Source of the DNA: Actinocrinis puniceicyclus
GTDB taxonomy: Bacteria > Actinomycetota > Actinomycetes > Streptomycetales > Catenulisporaceae
Direction of reading: 5' to 3'
Length of the DNA stretch: 38,957 nucleotides
Assembly: GCF_018283645.1 (NCBI RefSeq)
Contig: NZ_JAGSXH010000057.1
Span: 1 to 38,957, forward strand
The notes under the pieces were generated by a model. The model searched no databases, was not told where the DNA came from, and saw only the letters and a program-made list of their open reading frames with translations. Shown here one piece after another: positions 7,963 to 17,345 of the stretch; the first letter of the stretch is position 1, and the number at the start of each line of letters is the position of its first letter. The position numbers and the translations under genes were made by a program.

Positions 7963-9048
7963 TCAACTCTGCACCGTCCAGCCGCGTTCGCCGAGCCGCT
8001 CGGCCAGCCGATCGGCGGAGTCGGGCGCGACCTGGAGGGTGACAAGTCCGGCCTGCTGCCCGGGCGAATGCTCGATCCGCACGTCCTCGATGTTGACCCC
8101 GGCCGCGCCGACGGCCGCGAACAGCCTGGCCAGTTCCCCGGGCGCATCGCTGATGACGACCGTGACCGTCGCGTAGACCGCGCGCGGCGCGCCGTGCTTG
8201 CCGGGGACGCGGGAATGTCCGGCGTTGCCCCTGCGCAGCAGCGCGACCAGGTCTTCGCGCCCGGCGTCGCGCTTGTCAGCGTCGTCGCCGGCCAGTGCGC
8301 GCAGCGCGATGACCGCGCCGCTCAGATCCGAGGCGTACTCCTCCAGCACGTCCGCCACCGCGGCGGCGTTCGACGAGAGGATCTCCTGCCAAAGCAGCGG
8401 ATCGCCGGCCGCGATCCGGGTCACGTCCCGCACACCCGGACCGGCGATGCGCGCGGCGTCCTCCGAGGCGTGCTCCAGCCGCGCGGCCATGAGCACGGAC
8501 ACCACGTGCGGGGCGTGCGAGATCAGCGCGACCGCGTGGTCGTGGTCCGCGGCGTCCATCACCACGGGCACCGCGCCGCACAGCGAGATCAGCTCCAACG
8601 CCCGGTTGAGCGCGTCGCGGCCGGTATCCGCGGTCGGGGTGAGCACCCAGGGACGGCCGTCGAACAGGTCGGCGCGGCCCGCCAGCGGCCCGGCGACCTC
8701 GCGGCCCGCCAGCGGGTGCCCGCCGATGTACGTCTTCTGGTCCACGCCGTGCGCGGCGGCCGCAGCCTGCGGGCCCGCCTTGACCGAGGCGACATCCGTG
8801 TAGGTCGTCGCGAGGCCGCGCCGCTGGGCCTCCTCAAGCACGGTCGCGACGTACGCCGGGGGGACCGCGACCACTGCCAGATCCACCGGCACGACCGGGT
8901 CTCCGACCTGCCCGGCCCCCAGGGAGGCCGCCGTGCGCAGCACGGACTCGTCGCGGTCGGACAAGTACACGGCGACGCCGCGGCGAGTCAGGGCGAGCGC
9001 GACCGACGTACCGATCAGACCGGTCCCGATGACCGCGGCTGTACGCAT
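7963..9048 (-). CDS. tyrA: Prephenate dehydrogenase with C-terminal ACT domain
   Basis: The 361-residue protein opens with a Rossmann NAD(P)-binding motif (MRTAAVIGTGLIGTSVALAL). It then has the family segments TDVASVKAGP, IGGHPLAGREVAGP and HDHAVALISHAPHVVS, and ends with an ACT-like domain (about 285-361; VVISDAPGELARLFAAVG and VNIEDVRIEH). It converts prephenate to 4-hydroxyphenylpyruvate for tyrosine, and the ACT domain suggests feedback control by an amino acid. The start at 9048 is favoured by GAAGAGGG upstream and by homology to the glycine-rich loop; the frame is open further upstream into aroH. The neighbouring chorismate mutase supplies its substrate. Confidence 0.95.
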   Translation of the reverse strand: MRTAAVIGTGLIGTSVALALTRRGVAVYLSDRDESVLRTAASLGAGQVGDPVVPVDLAVVAVPPAYVATVLEEAQRRGLATTYTDVASVKAGPQAAAAAHGVDQKTYIGGHPLAGREVAGPLAGRADLFDGRPWVLTPTADTGRDALNRALELISLCGAVPVVMDAADHDHAVALISHAPHVVSVLMAARLEHASEDAARIAGPGVRDVTRIAAGDPLLWQEILSSNAAAVADVLEEYASDLSGAVIALRALAGDDADKRDAGREDLVALLRRGNAGHSRVPGKHGAPRAVYATVTVVISDAPGELARLFAAVGAAGVNIEDVRIEHSPGQQAGLVTLQVAPDSADRLAERLGERGWTVQS

Positions 9049-9101
9049 CCGGCCCTCTTCGAGGTGTAGACGTGCCCCGATATTTGCAAGAACGTCCGCG
9101 A

Positions 9102-9464
9102 CTACTGCGCGATGTCCCGGCGCAGCGCAGCGGCCCCGCCGAGGTACACGTGCTGGATCTCCTGCTTGGAGCGCAGCGTCTCGACGTGCGCCAGGATCCG
9201 CACCACGCGGGGCAGCGCCCCGGGCACCGGGATCTCGGCCGCGCACAGCAGCGGGGTGTCGACCAGGCCCAGCTCCCGGGCGGCGAGGGCGGGGAACTCG
9301 CTGGTCAGATCCGGGGTGGCGGTGAAGATGATGGAGATGACGTCCTCGGCGCTGAAACCGTTCGCCTCGAACAGCGCGTTCACCAGCTCCGCGGTCGCCT
9401 TCAGCACCAGTTCCCGTTCATCCGCGTCCACCTGCACGGCCCCGCGTACTGCGCGCACTGCCAT
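9102..9464 (-). CDS. aroH: Chorismate mutase, AroH type
   Basis: The 120-residue protein matches the monofunctional AroH fold: MAVRAVRGAVQVDAD at the start, TAELVNALFEANGFSAEDVISIIFTATPDL, FPALAARELG, and VPLL-like and YLGGAA segments. These small trimeric enzymes rearrange chorismate to prephenate. The ATG at 9464 has GAGGAGG 7 bases upstream, whereas the frame stays open upstream to 9560. It is the first gene of the run towards der. In the usual actinobacterial order it follows rluB, but here it faces pyrG. Confidence 0.95.
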   Translation of the reverse strand: MAVRAVRGAVQVDADERELVLKATAELVNALFEANGFSAEDVISIIFTATPDLTSEFPALAARELGLVDTPLLCAAEIPVPGALPRVVRILAHVETLRSKQEIQHVYLGGAAALRRDIAQ

Positions 9465-9498
9465 CGCCGCCACCTCCTCGCCACAGATCGTCCTGGTC

Positions 9499-9529
9499 AG
9501 ACTAGCGACGAGCGCACCGGGCCCGCCAA
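9499..9529 (-). promoter_or_regulatory. Probable aroH promoter
   Basis: On the minus strand TTGGCG (9529-9524) and TAGTCT (9504-9499) are 19 bases apart, placing the start of transcription near 9492 with a leader of about 28 bases containing the strong ribosome binding site. Confidence 0.45.
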
Positions 9530-9542
9530 CCGCGAACAGATG

Positions 9543-9559
9543 TGTCCACTGAATGGACA
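9543..9559. promoter_or_regulatory. Inverted repeat in the aroH/pyrG divergent region
   Basis: TGTCCA (9543-9548), a CTGAA spacer, and TGGACA (9554-9559) form a perfect 6-bp inverted repeat just upstream of the aroH -35. It is a possible operator; no regulator is known. Confidence 0.35.
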
Positions 9560-9623
9560 TTTCACGCCCGGCGGATTAGAGCGGTGACGCGCGTACGCAA
9601 CCAGAAGCACGACAATCGCCTGT

Positions 9624-9629
9624 TAAGCT
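9624..9629 (+). promoter_or_regulatory. Start-adjacent -10 box (TAAGCT) of pyrG
   Basis: TAAGCT ends 9 bases before the GTG at 9638, consistent with a leaderless or nearly leaderless transcript. No Shine-Dalgarno sequence is present. Confidence 0.5.
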
Positions 9630-9634
9630 GGTAG

Positions 9635-11404
<1,770 letters not shown>

Positions 11405-11442
11405 CCGTCGGGCGAGTCGAGCCGCGCGCGGGTGCCGCCGCC

Positions 11443-11448
11443 TAAGAT
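11443..11448 (+). promoter_or_regulatory. Start-adjacent -10 box (TAAGAT) of the NUDIX gene
   Basis: TAAGAT ends 8 bases before the ATG at 11456, placing transcription start at or beside the start codon. This decides the start over the in-frame codon at 11432. Confidence 0.55.
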
Positions 11449-11455
11449 TCGAATC

Positions 11456-12091
11456 ATGACATTCGCGCTCTCGGATTCGCCCGAAGAATGGCCCGTCGAA
11501 CTCACCGAGGACCTCGCATCCGGCGGTATCACAACGTATCGGCGCGACCGGGTACGGATGCCCTCGGGTAAGGCACAGCAGCGCGAGTACACGCTGCACC
11601 CGGGTGCGGTCGCGGTCCTCGCACTCGACGACGACGACAACGTGCTCGTCATCACGCAGTACCGGCACCCGGTGCGCCGCCGGTTGGTGGAGCTGCCGGC
11701 GGGGCTGCACGACCAGCGCGGCGACGGCGAGGAACCTCTCGTCGCCGCGCAGCGCGAACTGCGGGAGGAGACCGATCTGCGCGCCGCGCACTGGCGGGTG
11801 CTCGCAGACTTCTACAACACTGCGGGTTCCTCGGACGAGGCTTCGCGGGTGTACCTGGCGCGCGACATCAGCGCCGCGGACGGCGATCCGCACGACCGCG
11901 AGGACGAGGAAGCCGACATGGGACGGCACTGGGTCGCGTTCGACGAGTTGCTCCGCGCGGTGCTGGCCGGGAAGGTCGGCACCGCGGCCACGGTGGCCGG
12001 CGTCCTCGCGCTGGCCGCGGTCCGCGCCAGGCCCGGCGGACTGGACGAGTTGCGCCCGGCCGACGCGCCGTGGGACGCCCGGCCGTTCTGA
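11456..12091 (+). CDS. NUDIX hydrolase, ADP-ribose pyrophosphatase type
   Basis: The 211-residue protein has the NUDIX box around residues 80-105 (LPAGLHD..., then QRELREETDLRA), with the metal-binding Glu residues of REXXEE. The preceding VLVITQYRHPVRRRLVELPAG strand is typical of ADP-ribose pyrophosphatases. It is expected to hydrolyse ADP-ribose or a related NDP-sugar. The gene sits between pyrG and ald, the same neighbourhood as Rv1700 in M. tuberculosis next to pyrG. It starts 52 bases after pyrG but has its own -10 box, so it is probably transcribed separately. A 25-base palindrome follows the stop. Confidence 0.93.
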   Translation: MTFALSDSPEEWPVELTEDLASGGITTYRRDRVRMPSGKAQQREYTLHPGAVAVLALDDDDNVLVITQYRHPVRRRLVELPAGLHDQRGDGEEPLVAAQRELREETDLRAAHWRVLADFYNTAGSSDEASRVYLARDISAADGDPHDREDEEADMGRHWVAFDELLRAVLAGKVGTAATVAGVLALAAVRARPGGLDELRPADAPWDARPF

Positions 12092-12100
12092 CCCGCGCCG

Positions 12101-12132
12101 GCATCGTTCGGAAACCGGGCATCGTTCGGAAA
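12101..12132. repeat. Direct repeat upstream of ald
   Basis: GCATCGTTCGGAAA occurs at 12101-12114 and again at 12119-12132, an 18-base period. It may be a tandem regulator site for ald or a duplication in the spacer. Confidence 0.45.
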
Positions 12133-12144
12133 GCACCGCCGCTC

Positions 12145-12169
12145 GTCCGCCTTCGATTCGAAGGCGGAC
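12145..12169. terminator. Perfect palindrome after the NUDIX gene (terminator or operator)
   Basis: GTCCGCCTTCGA (12145-12156) and TCGAAGGCGGAC (12158-12169) are perfect 12-base arms around a single T. As RNA this gives a strong hairpin about 54 bases after the NUDIX stop. As DNA it could be an operator for ald, which starts about 210 bases further on. Confidence 0.55.
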
Positions 12170-12272
12170 ACCCGCTTCTCCCGTGAAGCAGGAGTCAACA
12201 CCGCGACACTTCGTCGGCGCCGGCGGGAAACCCGACGCACGGTGTAAGGCGCGGCGCCGGGGCGGCTCCGGT

Positions 12273-12278
12273 TACGCT
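12273..12278 (+). promoter_or_regulatory. Possible -10 element of ald
   Basis: TACGCT fits TAnnnT and would give a leader of about 90 bases containing GAACAG and CTGTTC arms that could pair. No recognisable -35 is at normal spacing. Confidence 0.25.
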
Positions 12279-12376
12279 GAGAACAGCCCAGCTCGCTCGG
12301 CTTGTCCTGTTCGGCGGCGTTTCGGGCTCGATGTTTCCTTCTTCCCGCCACGATTCCGTCTGAAGGACGATACGCC

Positions 12377-13492
12377 GTGAAGGTCGGTATTCCCCGCGAA
12401 GTCAAGAACCACGAGTACCGGGTCGCGATCACCCCGGCGGGTGTCCACGAGCTGACCCGGGCAGGGCACGAGGTCTACGTCGAGTCTCAGGCCGGGGTGG
12501 GTTCCTCGATCCCGGACGCCGATTTCGCCGCGGCCGGCGCCGAGATACTGCCCGGCGCCGACGAGGTGTGGGCGACCGGTGATCTGATCCTGAAGGTCAA
12601 GGAGCCGGTGGCGAGCGAGTACCACCGCATCCGCGCCGACCAGACCCTTTTCACCTATCTGCACCTGGCCGCCTCGCGCGAGTGCACCGACGCGCTGTTG
12701 AAGGCGGGTGTCACGGCGATCGCGTACGAGACCGTGCAGGCGCCCAACGGTTCGCTGCCGCTGCTGGCCCCGATGTCGGAGGTCGCCGGCCGGCTGGCCC
12801 CGCAGGTCGGCGCCTACAACCTGATGCGGTTCTCGGGCGGGCGCGGCGTGCTTCCCGGCGGCGTGCCCGGCGTGGCCCCCGCGAAGGCCGTCGTGATCGG
12901 CGCCGGGGTGTCCGGCTGGCACGCGACCACGATCGCGGCCGGGATGGGCTTCGAGGTCACGCTGCTGGACCGGGACATCGCGAAGCTGCGGGACGCGGAG
13001 AGGGTCTTCGGCAACCAGATCAAGACCCTGGCTTCCAGCGCGTTCACGCTGGAGCGCGCGGTACTGGAGGCGGACCTGGTGATCGGCGCGGTGCTGATCC
13101 CGGGGGCGAAGGCGCCGAAGCTGGTAAGCAACGAACTGGTCTCCCGGATGAAGCAGGGTTCGGTGCTGGTGGACATCGCGATCGACCAGGGCGGCTGCTT
13201 CGAGGATTCGCGGCCGACCACGCACGCTGAGCCGACGTTCGCGGTGCACGGGTCCGTCTTCTACTGCGTCGCGAACATGCCGGGCGCCGTGGCGAATACG
13301 TCCACTTACGCGCTGACCAACGTGACGCTGCCCTACGCGCTGGAGTTGGCGAACAGGGGCTGGCGCGAGGCGTGCCGCGCGGACCACGCGCTCGCGCTCG
13401 GCCTGAACGCCCATGCCGGAGGGGTGACCTACGCGCCGGTCGCCGAGGCACACGGCCTGCCGTTGCTGAAGTTGGACGAAGTGCTCGCCTGA
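12377..13492 (+). CDS. ald: L-alanine dehydrogenase
   Basis: The 371-residue protein starts [22 protein letters not shown], the classical alanine dehydrogenase N terminus with substrate-binding Arg and Lys residues. It has the NAD-binding Rossmann segment [13 protein letters not shown], the [11 protein letters not shown] stretch, and [20 protein letters not shown] near the end. It reversibly deaminates L-alanine to pyruvate and ammonia with NAD, linking nitrogen and carbon use. The GTG start has GAAGGA 9 bases upstream and gives exactly the usual family length. Its spacer from the NUDIX gene (286 bases) holds the direct repeats and palindrome listed separately. A bidirectional terminator follows. 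Confidence 0.97.
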   Translation: MKVGIPREVKNHEYRVAITPAGVHELTRAGHEVYVESQAGVGSSIPDADFAAAGAEILPGADEVWATGDLILKVKEPVASEYHRIRADQTLFTYLHLAASRECTDALLKAGVTAIAYETVQAPNGSLPLLAPMSEVAGRLAPQVGAYNLMRFSGGRGVLPGGVPGVAPAKAVVIGAGVSGWHATTIAAGMGFEVTLLDRDIAKLRDAERVFGNQIKTLASSAFTLERAVLEADLVIGAVLIPGAKAPKLVSNELVSRMKQGSVLVDIAIDQGGCFEDSRPTTHAEPTFAVHGSVFYCVANMPGAVANTSTYALTNVTLPYALELANRGWREACRADHALALGLNAHAGGVTYAPVAEAHGLPLLKLDEVLA

Positions 13493-13523
13493 CGCGGTAA
13501 TCACCGCGACGCCGCCGCAGACG

Positions 13524-13565
13524 GAGAACAGCCCGCGCTCCGATTACGGAGCGCGGGCTGTTCTC
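13524..13565. terminator. Strong bidirectional terminator after ald
   Basis: A perfect 19-bp stem: GAGAACAGCCCGCGCTCCG (13524-13542), loop ATTA, then its exact complement at 13547-13565. It lies between the converging ald and membrane protein genes. Confidence 0.85.
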
Positions 13566-13612
13566 GTGCGATCTCGAACCGACGATCGCCTTTACCGCTG
13601 CGGGCTGCCGCG

Positions 13613-14209
13613 TTACTGCTGCGGGGGCTGCTGCCAGGTCGGCGGCTGCTCGGCCGGAGGGACGTAGCCTCCGGGGGGCGGGACATAGCCTTCGGCCGGC
13701 GGAACATAACCGGTCTGCTGCGGCTGCCCGCCCTGGAAGGCGGCGCCGATGTTGTTGAGCGTGCCGCCCGCGGCGGTGAATCCCAGGTAGGCGAACACCG
13801 TCGCCACAATGCCGAGGATCAGGCCGACGTACGTGCCGAAATCCGCGCCGGCGTCGATGAGCGCGGCCTCCTCGGCCGGCACCGAGGGGTAGGTCAGCCA
13901 GCGAATCAGCACGATGATCGTAGCGAGCAGCGCGGCCGCGCCGAACGCCGCGTAGCCACCGCGGACGCTCACGTTCTGCCCGACCGCGGGCAGCGCGACC
14001 AGCACGCCGATCGCGAGCAGCAACAACATCGGGAACCAGGCCCAGAAGCCGACGTCCCACGCGTTGCCGCTGACGCCGCCGACTCCCCCCATGGCGGCCA
14101 GTTCCCCCTTGACCGATACCGAGTACCACGGCAGGAAACTGTCGATGAACGCGAGCAGCCCGACTATCGCCAGGACGCGCTCGGTGCGACCGAGCTTCGT
14201 CAGATCCAT
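13613..14209 (-). CDS. Small membrane protein with GYVPP-type C-terminal repeats
   Basis: The 198-residue protein has about four hydrophobic segments: VLAIVGLLAFIDSFLPWY near the start, WAWFPMLLLLAIGVLVALP, GAAALLATIIVLIRWL, and FGTYVGLILGIVATVFAYLGF. After these comes a tail rich in Pro, Gln, Gly and Tyr with three GYVPP repeats (about 165-195). It looks like an actinobacterial four-helix membrane protein of unknown function, with a flexible Pro/Gln/Gly tail of the sort seen in many actinobacterial envelope proteins. AGGAGGGG lies 4 bases before the ATG. It is on the opposite strand to its neighbours, and a GC-rich hairpin (14246-14274) lies in its leader. No function can be assigned. Confidence 0.75.
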   Translation of the reverse strand: MDLTKLGRTERVLAIVGLLAFIDSFLPWYSVSVKGELAAMGGVGGVSGNAWDVGFWAWFPMLLLLAIGVLVALPAVGQNVSVRGGYAAFGAAALLATIIVLIRWLTYPSVPAEEAALIDAGADFGTYVGLILGIVATVFAYLGFTAAGGTLNNIGAAFQGGQPQQTGYVPPAEGYVPPPGGYVPPAEQPPTWQQPPQQ

Positions 14210-14569
14210 TTACCCCTCCTAAGTGCGCGCCGACCGGTGCCAGCGGGCGGCCCGCCTCTCCGGAGCGGGCTGCCATACTTCTACAGCCTGCGCCCCCCTT
14301 CGGATAGGGGTTGTGAGCGAAACGTGCCCTTACGGGCAGCGGGAGATCACTGGTCGCCGCCGACAAGGACGGTATTTGCGGCATTTCCGAAGTCCGACGT
14401 CGGACGTCCGCTCTCACACCTTGCGGCCCGGGCGGTTCTGACATGCCGTCAGAACCCGGTCCGAACCCGGCAAGTGCGTTCCACCGCACCGCGCGACCGC
14501 GCGGTGATGATGATTTGTCGACGAATTCGCGTGACTGTGCGCGCGTTGCGCCACGAGAGCGACGCCGCC

Positions 14570-14599
14570 TTGCTGTAATTGGAGAGTCCCGCCTAGAGT
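14570..14599 (+). promoter_or_regulatory. Candidate parA promoter 1
   Basis: TTGCTG (14570-14575) and TAGAGT (14594-14599) are separated by 18 bases. Transcription would start near 14607, giving a leader of about 195 bases to the preferred GTG. Confidence 0.4.
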
Positions 14600-14645
14600 C
14601 GCACTGCCACCGTGACGTCAGGTCGATGAATACATAGGTCGACAA

Positions 14646-14674
14646 TTGACACCGGCACGGTGGACACTGACTGT
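14646..14674 (+). promoter_or_regulatory. Candidate parA promoter 2
   Basis: A consensus -35 TTGACA (14646-14651) lies 17 bases from GACTGT (14669-14674). Transcription would start near 14681. Confidence 0.45.
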
Positions 14675-14787
14675 CGGGGCACCGTCGGGGGGCCTCGCCC
14701 CGCACAGCACTTGGGAGGATGACCGGCAGGTGAGCGAATCCACATACGCCGACCCGCATACGGCGGCGCTCGCCGGAGGGAGCGGTC

Positions 14788-14795
14788 GAGGAGGA
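14788..14795 (+). promoter_or_regulatory. Ribosome binding site that decides the ParA start
   Basis: GAGGAGGA ends 6 bases before the GTG at 14802 and is the best Shine-Dalgarno sequence in this region. An upstream GTG at 14730 has only a poorly spaced GGGAGG, and the TTG at 14646 overlaps a promoter-like -35. Confidence 0.55.
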
Positions 14796-14801
14796 AAAAT
14801 C

Positions 14802-15803
14802 GTGACCAGCGGTGCGTGGACCGGCGACGTCGAGATCGACGACCCGTACGGCATCGACGACGAACTGCGCTTCGAGGACGGCTTCGACCCGGACGCGGAA
14901 ATAGAGCCGGACCCGGAGTACGCGGCCACGCTCGCCCCGGACCCGGCGACGCAGCGGCGCGAGCGGGTCGGGCCGACCGGCCGGCCGATGCCGCGCTTCC
15001 CCGCGCCACGGCCCGCCATGGAGCACGGCCCGGCGAAGATCATCGCGATGTGCAACCAGAAGGGCGGGGTCGGCAAGACCACCTCCACCATCAATCTCGG
15101 CGCGGCGCTTGCCGAATACGGTCGCAAGGTCCTGCTCGTGGACTTCGACCCGCAGGGCGCGCTGTCGGTCGGCCTCGGGGTCAACCCGATGGAACTGGAC
15201 CGCACCGTCTACAACCTGCTGATGGAGCGCGGCGTCAACATCGACGACATCCTGCTCAAGACGGTCACCCCGGGCATGGACCTGTTGCCGAGCAACATCG
15301 ACCTGTCGGCGGCAGAGGTGCAACTGGTCACCGAGGTGGCCCGGGAGTCCTCGCTGGCGCGCGCCCTCAAACCCGCGATGTCCGAGTACGACTACGTCAT
15401 CATCGACTGCCAGCCCTCGCTCGGCCTACTCACCGTCAATGCCCTGACAGCGGCGCACAGCGTCATCGTTCCGCTGGAGTGCGAGTTCTTCGCGCTGCGC
15501 GGCGTGGCGCTGCTGACCGAGACCATCGAGAAGGTGCGCGAGCGGCTGAACCCGGAACTGGAACTGGACGGCATCCTGGCCACCATGTACGACGCCCGCA
15601 CGGTGCACAGCCGCGAGGTGCTGGCGCGGGTGGTGCAGGCGTTCGGCGACCAGGTGTTCCACACGGTGATCGGCCGCACGGTGCGTTTCCCGGAGACGAC
15701 GGTGGCCGGGGAACCGATCACCTCGTACGCGTCGAGCTCGGTCGGTGCGGCAGCGTACCGCCAGCTCGCCAGGGAGGTGCTGGCGAGGTGCCCCGCCGAG
15801 TGA
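14802..15803 (+). CDS. ParA-family (SOJ-like) segregation ATPase
   Basis: The 333-residue protein has an acidic N-terminal arm of about 65 residues and then a ParA/Soj ATPase domain. The deviant Walker A is CNQKGGVGKTTS, then LLVDFDPQGALSVGLG, YVIIDCQPSLGLLT (Walker B) and VIVPLECEFFALRGV. ParA proteins dimerise on ATP, coat DNA and move partner-bound centromeres. This one is the equivalent of Rv1708 upstream of scpA in M. tuberculosis and is distinct from the chromosomal parAB near the origin. The stop overlaps the GTG of the next gene (GTGA), so the two are translationally coupled. The start was chosen by the ribosome binding site at 14788-14795; a longer form from 14730 is possible. Confidence 0.9.
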   Translation: MTSGAWTGDVEIDDPYGIDDELRFEDGFDPDAEIEPDPEYAATLAPDPATQRRERVGPTGRPMPRFPAPRPAMEHGPAKIIAMCNQKGGVGKTTSTINLGAALAEYGRKVLLVDFDPQGALSVGLGVNPMELDRTVYNLLMERGVNIDDILLKTVTPGMDLLPSNIDLSAAEVQLVTEVARESSLARALKPAMSEYDYVIIDCQPSLGLLTVNALTAAHSVIVPLECEFFALRGVALLTETIEKVRERLNPELELDGILATMYDARTVHSREVLARVVQAFGDQVFHTVIGRTVRFPETTVAGEPITSYASSSVGAAAYRQLAREVLARCPAE

Positions 15804-16309
15804 GGATGCCCGCAGCCGACGAGCTGTTCCGCTCCCCCGGTTCGACCGCCCACGGCTCCGGCAGCGGCATAACCGCGTCCGCGCTGTCCACGATGGGCAG
15901 CGCGGCTCGCGCGGCGCGGCCGGGCACCGATCGGCTGCGCGCCGTACCCGACCCTGTCGACGAGGAGCCGGGCGCTTATCCGGACGAGGGATACACCGAG
16001 GCTCGTGCACCGGAGCAGCAGCCACAGTCCGCGCGGGTCCGGCCGGCCACGCGTTCGCAGAACGCCGCAGCGCCCACCACCGCGGCACGCGGGGCGACCG
16101 GCCGGGAACGGCACGACGAGAAGATCACCGTGTACGTCTCGCCGGAGGAACTGCTCAGCCTTGAGCAGGCCCGCATCCTGCTGCGCGCGCAGCACGGCCT
16201 GGCGGTGGACCGCGGCCGGATCGTGCGCGAGGCCATCGACCTGGTGCTGGCGGACTTCGAGGCGAACGGGGAGCGTTCCCTCCTGGTCCGCACGCTGCGC
16301 GGGCGCTGA
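15800..16309 (+). CDS. Ribbon-helix-helix-like partner of the ParA ATPase
   Basis: The 169-residue product begins at the GTG overlapping the ParA stop (or at an ATG two codons later). The first 105 residues are low-complexity (Ala, Arg, Ser, Gln, Pro) and probably disordered. The last 60 residues look folded: DEKITVYVSPEELLSLEQAR, then a helix, then GRIVREAIDLVLADFE. A beta strand followed by two helices is the pattern of ribbon-helix-helix DNA-binding proteins. A ParA gene followed immediately by an RHH gene is the layout of type Ib partition systems, where the RHH protein binds the centromere and represses the operon. The family is inferred by eye, and homologues are usually annotated hypothetical. 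scpA follows 67 bases downstream with its own promoter. Confidence 0.75.
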   Translation: MRMPAADELFRSPGSTAHGSGSGITASALSTMGSAARAARPGTDRLRAVPDPVDEEPGAYPDEGYTEARAPEQQPQSARVRPATRSQNAAAPTTAARGATGRERHDEKITVYVSPEELLSLEQARILLRAQHGLAVDRGRIVREAIDLVLADFEANGERSLLVRTLRGR

Positions 16310-16363
16310 TCCAGTGGAGCCGGGCCGCGCGCGCCAGGCCCGGTAGCTGCCCATCCGGCGTAA

Positions 16364-16369
16364 TAGAGT
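16364..16369 (+). promoter_or_regulatory. Start-adjacent -10 box (TAGAGT) of scpA
   Basis: TAGAGT ends 8 bases before the GTG at 16377 with no Shine-Dalgarno sequence between, suggesting a leaderless transcript for scpA-scpB. Confidence 0.5.
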
Positions 16370-16376
16370 TGAGTTC

Positions 16377-17345
16377 GTGGAACCGAGCGAGCCCGTGCCG
16401 ACGGCCGAAGGCGTGCCGGCGGCCGAGCCCGCCGCCGCGCCGGCCGGGTTCGACGCGCCGGTTCCGGGCGACGCGCTGACCGGGCGCGGCAGCCGGGCCA
16501 ACTCGTTCCAGGTGCACCTCGAAGAGTTCGAGGGCCCCTTCGACCTGCTGTTGAGCCTGATCGCCAAGCACAAGCTGGACGTGACCACGCTTGCGCTCTC
16601 GAAGGTGACCGACGAGTTCATCGCCTTCATCCACAGCAAGGGCTCGAACTGGGACCTGGACCAGGCCAGTGAGTTCCTGCTGGTCGCGGCGACGCTGTTG
16701 GACCTGAAGGCGGCCCGGCTGCTGCCCGCCGCCGAGGTCGAGGACGAGGAGGACCTGGCCCTGCTGGAGGCGCGCGACCTGCTGTTCGCGCGGCTGTTGC
16801 AGTACCGGGCGTACAAGCAGGTCGCCGCGGAACTGGCCGCCCGCTACGCCTTCGGTTCGCTGCGCCATCCGCGTTCGGTGCCGCTGGAGCCGGTGTTCAA
16901 GGAGTTGCTACCCGAGGTCCTGATCAGCCTGTCCGCGGAGCAGTTCGCGGCGCTGGCCGTGCGGGCGATGACGCCGCGTCAGCCGCCGACGGTCTCCATC
17001 GAGCACATCCACCAGATCAGCGTCTCGATCCGGGAGCAGGCGAACGTGATCGCGCAGAAGCTGCGCAGGTTGCGCACCGCGACCTTCCGCACCCTGATCG
17101 CCGACGCGCCCGACATGATCCACATCGTGGCCCGGTTCCTGGCGCTGCTGGAGTTGTTCCGGGAGAAGGCGGTCGGCTTCGACCAGCTGGACCCGTTCGG
17201 GGAGCTGACGGTGCGTTGGACCGGCAGCGACGACGGCGAGATCGACGTCGAGGAGGAGTTCGACGGCAGCCCGGCGCCGGACGCGGAACGAGCCGCCGAG
17301 CTGACCGTGATACCGGCACAACGCACGCAGGAGGAACCCGAGTGA
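16377..17345 (+). CDS. scpA: Segregation and condensation protein A (kleisin)
   Basis: The 322-residue kleisin has the ScpA N-terminal segment FQVHLEEFEGPFDLLLSLIAKHKLDVTTLALSKVTDEF (about 41-80). Next comes SEFLLVAATLLDLKAARLLP, an acidic linker (EVEDEEDLALLE) and a C-terminal winged-helix part (KAVGFDQLDPFGELTVRW). With SMC and ScpB it forms the condensin that organises replicated chromosomes. The first 40 residues are Pro/Ala-rich. The GTG start is set by the adjacent -10 box. Its stop codon overlaps the scpB start as GTGA. Confidence 0.95.
   Translation: MEPSEPVPTAEGVPAAEPAAAPAGFDAPVPGDALTGRGSRANSFQVHLEEFEGPFDLLLSLIAKHKLDVTTLALSKVTDEFIAFIHSKGSNWDLDQASEFLLVAATLLDLKAARLLPAAEVEDEEDLALLEARDLLFARLLQYRAYKQVAAELAARYAFGSLRHPRSVPLEPVFKELLPEVLISLSAEQFAALAVRAMTPRQPPTVSIEHIHQISVSIREQANVIAQKLRRLRTATFRTLIADAPDMIHIVARFLALLELFREKAVGFDQLDPFGELTVRWTGSDDGEIDVEEEFDGSPAPDAERAAELTVIPAQRTQEEPE

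Larger units (their letters stand above)
14210..14801. other. Gene-free divergent region upstream of parA, rich in dyads
   Basis: About 590 bases lie between the membrane protein and ParA starts. They contain a 10-bp imperfect hairpin (14246-14274), TCCGACGTCGGA (14393-14404, perfect palindrome), GGTTCTGAC/GTCAGAACC (14434-14456, 5-base loop), and ACCGCGCG/CGCGCGGT (14488-14505, 2-base spacer), followed by two candidate promoters reading towards parA. An open stretch from 14646 could extend ParA by 52 residues but lacks a good start signal. Confidence 0.5.

Noticed and set aside
14646-14801. ParA extended to the TTG at 14646
   Set aside because: The TTG overlaps a consensus -35, while GTG at 14802 has an excellent ribosome binding site.
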